Shown: positions 9,401-15,996 of the stretch, in pieces
How the letters are laid out: every line of letters starts with the position of its first letter
Position numbering within the stretch: the first letter of the stretch is position 1
IMG/VR virus record: IMGVR_UViG_3300009124_000081
Coordinates: 1-27,450 of that record
Length of the DNA: 27,450 nucleotides
DNA from: a virus
Strand: one strand, 5' to 3'
Program-made: the position numbers and the translations under genes
Notes under the pieces: generated by a model
Seen by the model: only the letters and a program-made list of their open reading frames with translations
Told to the model about the DNA's origin: nothing
Database searches by the model: none

Positions 9401-12400
9401 GTTTTACAGGAACCAAAGGTAGCGTATACTATTTCCAGTAATCAAATTGTCTTTGCTACACCTCTACTTGGATATAATGTAGTTGAAGGACAAGATGTCT
9501 ATGAACAAAAAGTTCTAATCCGATACATCGAATTTAAGAATGATGCTTACAATGATAAGCACTTCAGAAAGATCAGAAACTTCTATCAAAGAAATGGTAG
9601 ATGGTTGGATGCAGCAAATCAAATTCTATTGAATGTAGATTTTATTGTTGCTGAGTCTATTGGTTACTTTGAATCTAAGTATGCTAGTGAAATTGCAAAT
9701 GCTACAATTCCATGGACAGCGATTGAAAACGAAGTTCAGGGAGATATTAGAAATCTTTGTGCTGCATTAGAACATGATTTAAGATTTGGTGGAAATATCA
9801 AGAGTGTAGACTATGCAGAACTTTTTGCAAGTTCTTACTCTGCACAAAATACACAAATAAATGATTTGTTCCAGTATGTCGCAAGACTAGCAAAACTTGC
9901 TGCCAGAAACTGGGATTGGGTTGCTATTGGAGCATCATATACTGCAGGAAGTGATATTATCACAATTTCTGATACATCAAATATTGCACTAGGTGCAGTT
10001 GTAAGTTCTGGACAGGCAATTCCACTATCTTCTGGATATAAAGTTATCGAAATTATTTCAGATACTCAAGTAAGAATTGATGGAACAGCACTGGTTGATA
10101 GTGGCACTGCGCCTCCAGGATCTGGCGGACCAGGAACCACTTATTTAAGTGGCACACAGTCAGGTGACGTTACGCTACCAACAGCAACTGGCGCGGTTGT
10201 TCCTCCAGATACATATGGACTACCACCAGGAACAACATTGACTGCACCTCCTGTATTTGCAGGACTTGATCAAGTTACCTTCTCGTTCAGTGGTATCAAT
10301 AATGGCACTTATTATGATGCATCAAACCTAATTGATAAAAATAGAGACTATATCGTTGACTATGCTATCAACTGGGCAAAAGCAACATATCCTGGTCTAC
10401 AATGGTCTCAAAATGAGACTAAGTGTAGAAGAGACACTGGGTATCTCTTAGATGCAGCAATTTACAGTTTAAGATTTGGTGGCAACCTCAAGTTGGTAGA
10501 ATTTGCAGAACTATACTTTGTAGGAAGTCAACTCAATTATATTGTTGGTGAGTTTGTTGAAACAAAAGCAACATATCAAAAAGTTCTAACTGAACTTTGT
10601 GTTGATGCTATGCGTCAGACTTTGCAAGCATCTCAGTATACAAATATCATTCCAGTAATTGATCCAGAAGTAATTGTTGATGCCGTATCTCCCACATGTG
10701 CAGGTGTAGAGTCTGCATTGAATACTTATTATGATATTATTGAAACTATTTTAGATAGTGGTCCTAATGTTGTTCAACCAACACAACAAAATCCAACTAA
10801 GAAAGGACTTTACACAAACTTAGTTCCTTATGCAAACTATAGTATTATACCAGATAATCAATTAGTTTCTAGAGAATGTGAAGATGTTGTTTCTGCACTG
10901 TCAACGTATGCTTCTATTGTAGAAGATTATATGGTAAATGGCAATACAGTAACCAAGTCATTACCAGACTTTATTGATAATGAAACTTCTGAGTTTGAAT
11001 TATATTGGGATGATGATGGATCACCTGTTGCATTGACAGAAGCAGATGAGCACTTGCTAGTTGCATTTAATGGTGTAATTCAACGTCCTAAGTATAATCC
11101 AGATGAACCAGCATTTGATTCATATTGGGTTGATAGAACTGTTACTCCAAACGTAATTAAATTTACTGCTCCTCCTATCTGGGATCAAGATTTGTCTGCA
11201 AAGACAATTCAAGAACCAACAATGGTTGAGAAGTTCTTTGCTACTAACATTGGTAATTACAGAAGATATACTATTGATAAGTCACTTGTCAATGGCGTAA
11301 GAAAAGGTCCTTTCTTGATTCTTAGTGTAGACAAAGACAAGATATTAAACATTGACGATCCAAACTACATGATTGTCATTGTTAATGGCGTAATTCAAAA
11401 ACCAACCACTGCATATGAAGTAGTTGGAACATCTATCACGTTTAAGTATCCAATGCGTGATGAAGATGTTGTTGATATTAGACTATGTTATGGTAGAGAC
11501 TTAGACCCAACAGTAACTTTACATGACTTCGACACTACTGGATATTTGTATGATTACACATTAGAAGTTAATGGCACAAATACTGGTGTTAACTTCAATA
11601 GTTTTGCTTTAACCACTGACTGGGCATTAACAACCAAAGATAAGTTCTACATCTATCAAGAAGATTCTAATGGAACTTATGGCATTGGTTCTGTGTATGA
11701 CTGGAAGCAGTCTGGTGCAAATCAAGTCACAATTAAGATGTATTCTAACAACATCGACTATGATCCAAGCAGAACAACATACATGAAGACAATGGGTGCT
11801 ACTGCGGTAAGCATTTATACTTTTGCTTCTTCCGATACATTTACATTGACCAAAAATTATGATTATTTGTCTAGAACAGATAAGTCATACTTTGCACAAG
11901 ATGTAAAGAGAAGCAATGATCTCCTCCAAAGAAAAGGATTCTTCAGACTTGCACCAGGAGATAAGATTAAGATTGATGGCGAGTCAAAGTATAGAACAAT
12001 CAGATCTATTCCTGATGAAGTTTACACTAGAGACAACCGTGTAGATGGTGATGCTGGTAATGACATCTATGGTTCTTTTGGCATCTCATCTTATAATGGT
12101 AAAACTATGGGTGAAGGTCTCAGCGTTTCTGCTGAGATTACAAATGGAGTAGTCACTGCACTTACATGGAATGAAAGAATTGTAGAACCAATTACAAATT
12201 CTGATGGATCTATAACTTATAAGTTCTATAGACCAACCGCTTTTAATTATGAGACTGCACCAAAATTAATGTTTGTTCCCAAAGATGGGAATGGTGGTGG
12301 TGCAAGAGCACAAATTATTGTTGATCGTGGATATATCCAAGCAATTCAACTGGTCTCTGGTGGATCGGGTTACACTGAAGCACCTAAGGTAGTTGTTACT

Positions 12401-14029
12401 AGAAAGTATGATGTCAAGAAACAAGATGATATCAAGGTATCTCTTGTAAAACTAGGTGTACAAAGTGTCGTCACACAAGGACTAAGAGTTATCTCTAATG
12501 TCAGTGCGATTGGACTTCCACCACCAGGGGAGGCATCACTTTCTATTGCTGTTTTGGATTCAGTACAAGAAGTCCAAGACGAGATTGAACAGGAAATTCA
12601 ACCAGAACCTGTACCTGATGCTATTATGGCGTCAGAACCTCTGCCAGTTAAGAGGAAGCAAATTATTCATCTTGACCCAGTTGATGCTGGACAATCTGAT
12701 ACTGCAGAAAGATTTGTACAAAGTATTCTTGAAGTACGTGCAGAAGATATTGTAAGTATTTCTCAATACACTACTAGTAGACTTGTTACACAAACTATTC
12801 AGCGTGAGATTGCAAACACATTCTTAGATAATGTAATTTACAGAGCACCTGGAGCATATCTACAAGCACCTCTGAATATTGGAGATACTATTGTATACAT
12901 CCCAGACACCTCTAAGTTTACCAGCAATGGTAAATTGATGGTTGGTGATGAAGTTGTCTATTATCCAAGAAAACGTGGCGATAGATTCCTCAGTGTAACT
13001 AGAGGATTTGAAGGGACTACTGAAAAGAACTGGGCACCTGGAACATTTATTAGACAGATTGAAGATTTTGTAAGTGTCGCATTTGGTGGTGTTGCTGAGA
13101 TTCAAAGTGAGACTGTTGTTAGAAACAACATTCCAACTGGTGTTACTGAAAGAAAAACACAACAACAGTTTGAAGCACCTGCTGAATTTACAATTCAGAC
13201 AGAAATTGAACATGTAAGTCAATTACAAGTACCTGTAGATGTAGTTTCCGTTTCTTCTGTATCTCAAGAAATGATTTCCAGCGTTTCTGCTGGTGGTTCT
13301 TCTATCGTATCTGACTTTACTAACTTCAGACCTGCTGCTACTATTGTTACTGCAGAAATTGAAGTTCAAACAAAAGTAACTTCTGAAGTACAAAACACTG
13401 TACGTGAAATTTTATTCTTTGCTCCTCCTGGAGGTGTTATTGATTATTTCCAAGAATCTTTATTCTTCACAAATCCAATTGAAACCAGATTGAATGGATT
13501 TGTCACTTTAGTTGACAGGACAGTAACCACAAGAAGTGGAAGTGTAATCGAAATAAGAAATATCACGGAACGAGAACAAGTTTCGTATGTTGGACAATAT
13601 ACTGTAGGAAATGTAGGTGCTAATATTAGATCATGGAATTACGTTTCTAAAGATGAAGGCACTATTCCTTCTAGTGGTGTTACTATTGGTGAGTTTAATT
13701 TCTTATTCCCAGCGTTTACTCTAAGAAACTTTGAAGAAAGGGGATATTCAAATTATACTTTATCTGGTGACAAATTTAATCTTGGCATTCCAACTTTTAA
13801 CACTGCCGTTACTGTATGCTTTACCTCTGGAAATATCGGATCAACAATTACAGTTCAAAATACCGATTATTTCCCAGAATCTGGATACATATTCCATGGA
13901 GCAGGAGCTACTAGGGGAGTAATCAAATATACTGGAAAACAACCAACCACCTTTACTGGTTGCACGGTTTATTCTGGATCAACTACTATTACGAATGGGT
14001 CTGAAGTTATACCCCATTCAATTGACTAA
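3422..14029 (+). CDS. 7: Giant baseplate wedge protein, gp7 homologue with large insertions
   Basis: This 3535-residue protein sits where T4 has gene 7 and has two blocks resembling the C-terminal half of T4 gp7 (1032 residues). Block one, about residues 154-270, includes FYRAKGTEKSIQFLFN and VEDLIGQVI; T4 gp7 has FYSTKGIEASYKFLF and TEDLVGQTI. Block two, about residues 1827-1867, includes HPAGFKLF (His1854); T4 has HPVGFGF. About 1550 residues separate them. This insert holds Gly-x-x-Tyr beta repeats (about 545-680 and 1577-1690) and a YHYH domain (753-863). After block two come two helical units containing LRFGGN (2120-2125 and 2350-2355) separated by a Pro/Gly-rich linker, then VNGVIQxP beta units (about 2540-2700), a Pro/Glu-rich linker near 3050-3080 and a final beta module. 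No signal peptide or membrane segment is visible. A weak ribosome site and a five-base gap suggest coupling to gene 6. The coding assignment is certain; the gp7 assignment rests on remembered T4 sequence and gene order. Confidence 0.85.
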   Translation: MAKIKNSISTLIETQLPEFITTEYELFGNFLTKYYESLEIQGAPLDIANNLATYSDIGYYESKVLEQSSELVGNLSDSATTITVTDARSFPKENGYIKIGKEICFYKSRTDTEFLEVSRGVSGNTKLGDLYNTTEFVTSQTSTHSGGELVQNISNLFLYALVKNFEEQYLASFPEKYLKEAIDKRSLIKNIGQFYRAKGTEKSIQFLFNTVIAGGQENKPEVYNPSDFTYKSSTSDWTQGYALRVKVLSGSVEDLIGQVIVQQEGPRNGYASATVDNVRFDSTVDGEDTYNLFLATETINGIFEFTAKTELTKEILSTDSQGDRINVASTLGWNDKGTLLINGETFTFEDKNITQFEINSRTQTTIHPEGSIVYDPIYIGSGNVQLLVFGLAYNLLPTDAQPYSSVNDPIEVSNPGFETTDPKIVSPQGVRWLLSNTNDKPTSPTNPAYTSNLANLSTDVSAVFSDEQFYYIASSGYPSYPILENVTSIPGNLADQKILKLIRKQATSTTEIYKTPNLDSGIFVNGARVYSYKDTETVRFGKLERITVQNQGSSYKNPPYVLVNGVSGRAVAKLAGQFVESVEVLEPGLYGQTPTVEITSGRGAEVRATITFGAVTDLIIDNPGEYYSTPPLVVITDLAGQGRLAEYTARVSNGEIVGFDLVNQGSFYSQDNVRVTILPVGQNAVATPELTEWVKDRYYILQNKLDDNNGFVFENYNRALEYGYAHVANPKSLRVRLNDNLSSLGVEPATKAHSPILGFAYDGNPIYGPFAHENPLDQQSPIVRMTSSYILKPSRSFGPSTQDYPLGSFIQDYEYRHQSGLLDQNNGRFCVTPDFPEGTYAYFITINSQQVPQFPYVIGENFYSLPVESNYASNLNQTNLSKNVKRLFTPGLQVNGGGVNAIVQDLESGSIESIDVESSSDSFSVGSSLVFDNSGTEGNGVEATVSSVKGKSVNYLQSFESKVVKLVITRDSYVFADDFLRQPASGAFGTIVGTVRADNTILVKDVNGTFDDSATFSTDIKVVRLTIDKVSSFAQGSTIELTDGVVTVAAEGEVLESIVAGNTLIVKVTSGTFEDQENLPGYFIKSSSLSDTSGAKIDDVEYLSDGLVPFDIDDNIALVETSSEHKLGIGDVVNVSINPDDTTKTRTYFVRKRIYQELQLQTPTYNTVVNYSGIGRGIVLNSGSLYDVGSYTNIPLTGGLGEGATANIVVSPDTPNSATGYISDIQISDGGTGYKRGDVLGVADSSLGKVPGSSTQTLRFFIDHVGISTESTRIDVKSAVEYAENDLLKIDDEIVKIVSLTNNQVQGGTLIVERAQLGTKAVDHYDGATVSLYDGGYNFDANFTVNGSESVIYNKEKQTLLVIYPSTQSLSTLQAITETTTFFDNSTPQRFVTIITASSAENRFEFRLDPSMSIFGTTAPNTYTSDWVVNPIIEVQEFYKYRFDTSDNSLTGASLDFSPSGNYNIISVEKAEPAILQGSPGSFVEMKFGFGAAIASNQYTEEEASRFANYFYFDRNNTISNSGSYLTVIQDPLAGRQVVNYVTPTRFSYSLKKNPQWDGSGDISYTTTGSFAVGEIDSVSIQNIGSNYKKTPIVLGAYLNTESQASATVLFDPLLDTITSVRVDVEGSNYSKPKVVILEGDGVDAEFGVTSRDGKVLDIFVINKGTDYTKAPTIAIIESDVKLFAQGSRIGRPKNVKMIKNGSSFHRDNTLLSEYTSSYTFAVTGYGDSNFLKGETITQTSGNDVVLRARVNEWRHGSNLLKLSNIQGNVRNNLPLVGEISKTSATIKSEYKTVFNLDLKPYSNNIGSYRSDRGKLGVSNQRLTDSFFYQDYSYVVKSRTAIDNWRELVKETTHPAGFKLFGEVIIDPIIEDGITMPTEMPKASHFSIIELWDADKNKVTVESTTRTITQSVLSVDDYRAIKGSGSIAVNEFDFNYTNAFELTLRQNPTDPSPLDGTFNGDGQLVGTRSFTLYNNGAPFNPYSAENLIVTIDGVLQEPKVAYTISSNQIVFATPLLGYNVVEGQDVYEQKVLIRYIEFKNDAYNDKHFRKIRNFYQRNGRWLDAANQILLNVDFIVAESIGYFESKYASEIANATIPWTAIENEVQGDIRNLCAALEHDLRFGGNIKSVDYAELFASSYSAQNTQINDLFQYVARLAKLAARNWDWVAIGASYTAGSDIITISDTSNIALGAVVSSGQAIPLSSGYKVIEIISDTQVRIDGTALVDSGTAPPGSGGPGTTYLSGTQSGDVTLPTATGAVVPPDTYGLPPGTTLTAPPVFAGLDQVTFSFSGINNGTYYDASNLIDKNRDYIVDYAINWAKATYPGLQWSQNETKCRRDTGYLLDAAIYSLRFGGNLKLVEFAELYFVGSQLNYIVGEFVETKATYQKVLTELCVDAMRQTLQASQYTNIIPVIDPEVIVDAVSPTCAGVESALNTYYDIIETILDSGPNVVQPTQQNPTKKGLYTNLVPYANYSIIPDNQLVSRECEDVVSALSTYASIVEDYMVNGNTVTKSLPDFIDNETSEFELYWDDDGSPVALTEADEHLLVAFNGVIQRPKYNPDEPAFDSYWVDRTVTPNVIKFTAPPIWDQDLSAKTIQEPTMVEKFFATNIGNYRRYTIDKSLVNGVRKGPFLILSVDKDKILNIDDPNYMIVIVNGVIQKPTTAYEVVGTSITFKYPMRDEDVVDIRLCYGRDLDPTVTLHDFDTTGYLYDYTLEVNGTNTGVNFNSFALTTDWALTTKDKFYIYQEDSNGTYGIGSVYDWKQSGANQVTIKMYSNNIDYDPSRTTYMKTMGATAVSIYTFASSDTFTLTKNYDYLSRTDKSYFAQDVKRSNDLLQRKGFFRLAPGDKIKIDGESKYRTIRSIPDEVYTRDNRVDGDAGNDIYGSFGISSYNGKTMGEGLSVSAEITNGVVTALTWNERIVEPITNSDGSITYKFYRPTAFNYETAPKLMFVPKDGNGGGARAQIIVDRGYIQAIQLVSGGSGYTEAPKVVVTRKYDVKKQDDIKVSLVKLGVQSVVTQGLRVISNVSAIGLPPPGEASLSIAVLDSVQEVQDEIEQEIQPEPVPDAIMASEPLPVKRKQIIHLDPVDAGQSDTAERFVQSILEVRAEDIVSISQYTTSRLVTQTIQREIANTFLDNVIYRAPGAYLQAPLNIGDTIVYIPDTSKFTSNGKLMVGDEVVYYPRKRGDRFLSVTRGFEGTTEKNWAPGTFIRQIEDFVSVAFGGVAEIQSETVVRNNIPTGVTERKTQQQFEAPAEFTIQTEIEHVSQLQVPVDVVSVSSVSQEMISSVSAGGSSIVSDFTNFRPAATIVTAEIEVQTKVTSEVQNTVREILFFAPPGGVIDYFQESLFFTNPIETRLNGFVTLVDRTVTTRSGSVIEIRNITEREQVSYVGQYTVGNVGANIRSWNYVSKDEGTIPSSGVTIGEFNFLFPAFTLRNFEERGYSNYTLSGDKFNLGIPTFNTAVTVCFTSGNIGSTITVQNTDYFPESGYIFHGAGATRGVIKYTGKQPTTFTGCTVYSGSTTITNGSEVIPHSID
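5678..6010 (+). other. YHYH domain inside the gp7-like protein
   Basis: Residues about 753-863 of the gp7-like protein match the YHYH family (PF14240) pattern: HSPILGFAYDGNPIYGPF, then YEYRHQSGLLDQNNGRFCVTP, then FPEGTYAYFIT and FPYVIG. The order and spacing of these blocks match the family as I know it from secreted bacterial and eukaryotic proteins of unknown function. It is a domain within the gene 7 frame, not a separate gene. Confidence 0.8.
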
Positions 14030-14050
14030 ATATCGGTATAAATATAAATA
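14026..14050 (+). promoter_or_regulatory. Tandem T4-type late promoter ahead of gene 8
   Basis: Two overlapping perfect TATAAATA boxes occupy 14037-14044 and 14043-14050, and a CTAAATA variant lies at 14026-14032 over the gene 7 stop. TATAAATA is the consensus T4 late promoter. The boxes end 37 bases before the gene 8 ATG, and GGAAAAAG (14074-14081) can serve as ribosome site. This is the strongest promoter signal in the window, consistent with independent late expression of gene 8. Confidence 0.85.
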
Positions 14051-14087
14051 ACTTTGGCATAACCCACAACGTCGGAAAAAGAAACCA

Positions 14088-15899
14088 ATGGCTGCTATCA
14101 TCTCTGATAAATTTAGAATTTTTAATGCGAAGCAATTCCTTGAATCGCTTAGTGAAGGCGCAAACGATGCTAGCGCCGACCGTACCAGACTCTACTTTTT
14201 TGTAGGTCGCCCCCAAGCATGGAGAGCATACTTAGAAGTATACTCAGTAGACGGTGGATCATTCACTGTAGGAAACGAAGTCTACGTCGGAACTAACTAC
14301 GGAACTGCAACTTTCCGTGGAACTGTCGAAAAGGTTTACAGCAATTCAATTCTCCTAAGTGCAATCTTCGGTAGCACTGGCACCGCATCTACTCCTGGTG
14401 CAGGATCTACACTTAAAGAGTGGGATGGTTCTGCTGACACCGCTGTTACTGCTGTAACAGGTGTTTATCGTTATGCAACTGAAGATGCACCCCCACTTCC
14501 TCTAGACAACCAAACAGAGAAGTTTAGTGTTTATGACGACATTATCGCTGCAAAAAGAGTAACCGACGCTAATGCCCGCGCAGTAATCCGTCGTTATAAC
14601 TGGGATCTTTCCAGCAATCCTAAGTTTGATGCGTGGAAACCCGATTACTCCTCATCACCATCTGGTGGCGGACAAATCGGTAAGCAAACTGCTTTAGGTT
14701 ATGACAGCATTGCTGATGCTAAGTTCTATGTAATGAACACCAATTATGAAGTATTCAAGTGCCTCTATAATGGCGAGAATCCTTCTAACCCAACTGGTCA
14801 AAACGCAACTGTAGAACCTTCTACTGCTGCTGCTGGTTACAATGGTACTACTGGAATCTTCACTGAAGGATCTGGTGCTGGTTATGTGTGGAAGTACATG
14901 TACACTCTACCAACTGATGATGTACTGAAGTTTCTTTCTTCTGACTTCATGCCAGTTGTACTACCTACCGAGTCAACTAGAGTTGCTGTTGAAGCACTAG
15001 CAGTTAATGGTTCTATTGACGTTGCACTAATTGAAGACGCTGGTGGCAACCTACCTCCTTCACAGACTCTATATGCTGCTATCCAAGGAGATGGAACCAA
15101 CGGTGTTGTACAAATCTCAACAACTGCAGGTGGAGCAATCAGCACTGCAACTGTAGTTGGTCGTGGTCAAGACTACACCTACGCTAACGTTCTCCTAAGT
15201 AACGGTTATCTTTACAGTGATCAGGGACTAACCACTGGAGTTGCAACTCCTGCTGGTGCAACTGGTGCTATTGAAGTTGTACTACCTCCCAAGGGTGGTC
15301 ACGGATCTGCTGCAGATATCGAACTAAATGCTAAGCGTGTTATGACGAATATTCGTCTAACCTACGCAGAGGGTTCTGGTGACTTCCCTGTAGATAACGA
15401 CTTCCGCCGTATTGGTCTCCTAACAGATCCTTATGATTGGGGTACTACTTCTTATGCAACTGCTTCCACTTTGAACGGTATGTATGCAGTTAAGATTACT
15501 GGATCTACTGCAGATTACATCCCCGACGAAGTAATCACACAAGTCCGTGGTGATGGCAACACTGCAAAAGGCACCGTAGTTTCTTGGACTCTTGATAGTG
15601 GTTCGACAACTGATGGTATCCTTAAGTATTATCAATCACCTGATCAACACCTCCACAATGGTGCAGTTTATCCATTTGAAGCAAATGGTGCTGTAGATGT
15701 TGGTGGTGCTGCATCTGCTGCTGATGGTAATGTTGATACCACTTATAACGGAACTCTAGAGGGCGTCACTCTTGCTAACGGTCTAGGAACTCCTGAGATT
15801 GCTAACAACTCTGGTGATATCATCTACATTGAGAACAGAAGACTAATCACTCGTGCTCCTGACCAGATTGAAGACATCAAACTTGTCATCGAATTCTGA
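14088..15899 (+). CDS. 8: Baseplate wedge subunit gp8 (enlarged)
   Basis: The 603-residue product carries a T4 gp8-like core (T4 gp8 is 334 residues) cut by insertions. Core segments are: residues 6-45 (SDKFRIFNAKQFLESL to FFVGRPQAW; T4 TSKFRTEKMLNFYNSI and FGRSEPW), about 134-170 (APPLPLDN to RRYNWD), GYVWKYMYTLP near 265-275 (T4 GYVWEYLFEIP), DFRRIGLLTDP near 438-448 (T4 GFRQISIITNP), and the C-terminal SGDIIYIENRR with PDQIEDIKL (T4 SGEMIYMENRP, DQTEEINIL). gp8 is a dimer that joins the outer part of each wedge to gp7 and gp10. Inserts at about 48-130, 295-400 and 455-565 are beta-rich. A ribosome site and late promoter precede it and a strong terminator follows. Hand-counted GC of one sampled line is 45%, higher than sampled gene 7. 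Confidence 0.88.
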   Translation: MAAIISDKFRIFNAKQFLESLSEGANDASADRTRLYFFVGRPQAWRAYLEVYSVDGGSFTVGNEVYVGTNYGTATFRGTVEKVYSNSILLSAIFGSTGTASTPGAGSTLKEWDGSADTAVTAVTGVYRYATEDAPPLPLDNQTEKFSVYDDIIAAKRVTDANARAVIRRYNWDLSSNPKFDAWKPDYSSSPSGGGQIGKQTALGYDSIADAKFYVMNTNYEVFKCLYNGENPSNPTGQNATVEPSTAAAGYNGTTGIFTEGSGAGYVWKYMYTLPTDDVLKFLSSDFMPVVLPTESTRVAVEALAVNGSIDVALIEDAGGNLPPSQTLYAAIQGDGTNGVVQISTTAGGAISTATVVGRGQDYTYANVLLSNGYLYSDQGLTTGVATPAGATGAIEVVLPPKGGHGSAADIELNAKRVMTNIRLTYAEGSGDFPVDNDFRRIGLLTDPYDWGTTSYATASTLNGMYAVKITGSTADYIPDEVITQVRGDGNTAKGTVVSWTLDSGSTTDGILKYYQSPDQHLHNGAVYPFEANGAVDVGGAASAADGNVDTTYNGTLEGVTLANGLGTPEIANNSGDIIYIENRRLITRAPDQIEDIKLVIEF

Positions 15900-15920
15900 T
15901 CAAAATTAAATACGATTAAG

Positions 15921-15948
15921 TCCCCCGAGAGATCGGGGGATTTTTTTT
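15921..15948 (+). terminator. Intrinsic terminator after gene 8
   Basis: TCCCCCGA (15921-15928) pairs perfectly with TCGGGGGA (15933-15940) around a GAGA tetraloop of the stable GNRA class, and eight T residues follow at 15941-15948. It lies 21 bases after the gene 8 stop and closes the upstream late unit. Confidence 0.95.
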
Positions 15949-15954
15949 ATCTCT

Positions 15955-15962
15955 ACTAAATA
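15955..15962 (+). promoter_or_regulatory. Probable late promoter (ACTAAATA) for the second structural unit
   Basis: ACTAAATA differs from NATAAATA at one position and lies just after the terminator T-run and 34 bases before the next ATG, the same geometry as the gene 8 promoter. Since the terminator should stop upstream transcription, a promoter is expected here. GGAG at 15989-15992 is the ribosome site for the following gene, with a short four-base spacer. Confidence 0.6.
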
Positions 15963-15996
15963 CTAAAGACAAGATGCTAGTATTTGGCGGAGTACC

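Noticed and set aside
10105-10260. Collagen-like repeat in gp7
   Set aside because: The segment is rich in Pro and Gly but lacks a regular Gly-x-y period; it is better read as a flexible linker.
12860-13222. Minus-strand open frame of 120 codons
   Set aside because: Antisense within gene 7; Ser/Asn/Phe/Cys-rich product without a plausible fold, and no start signals.
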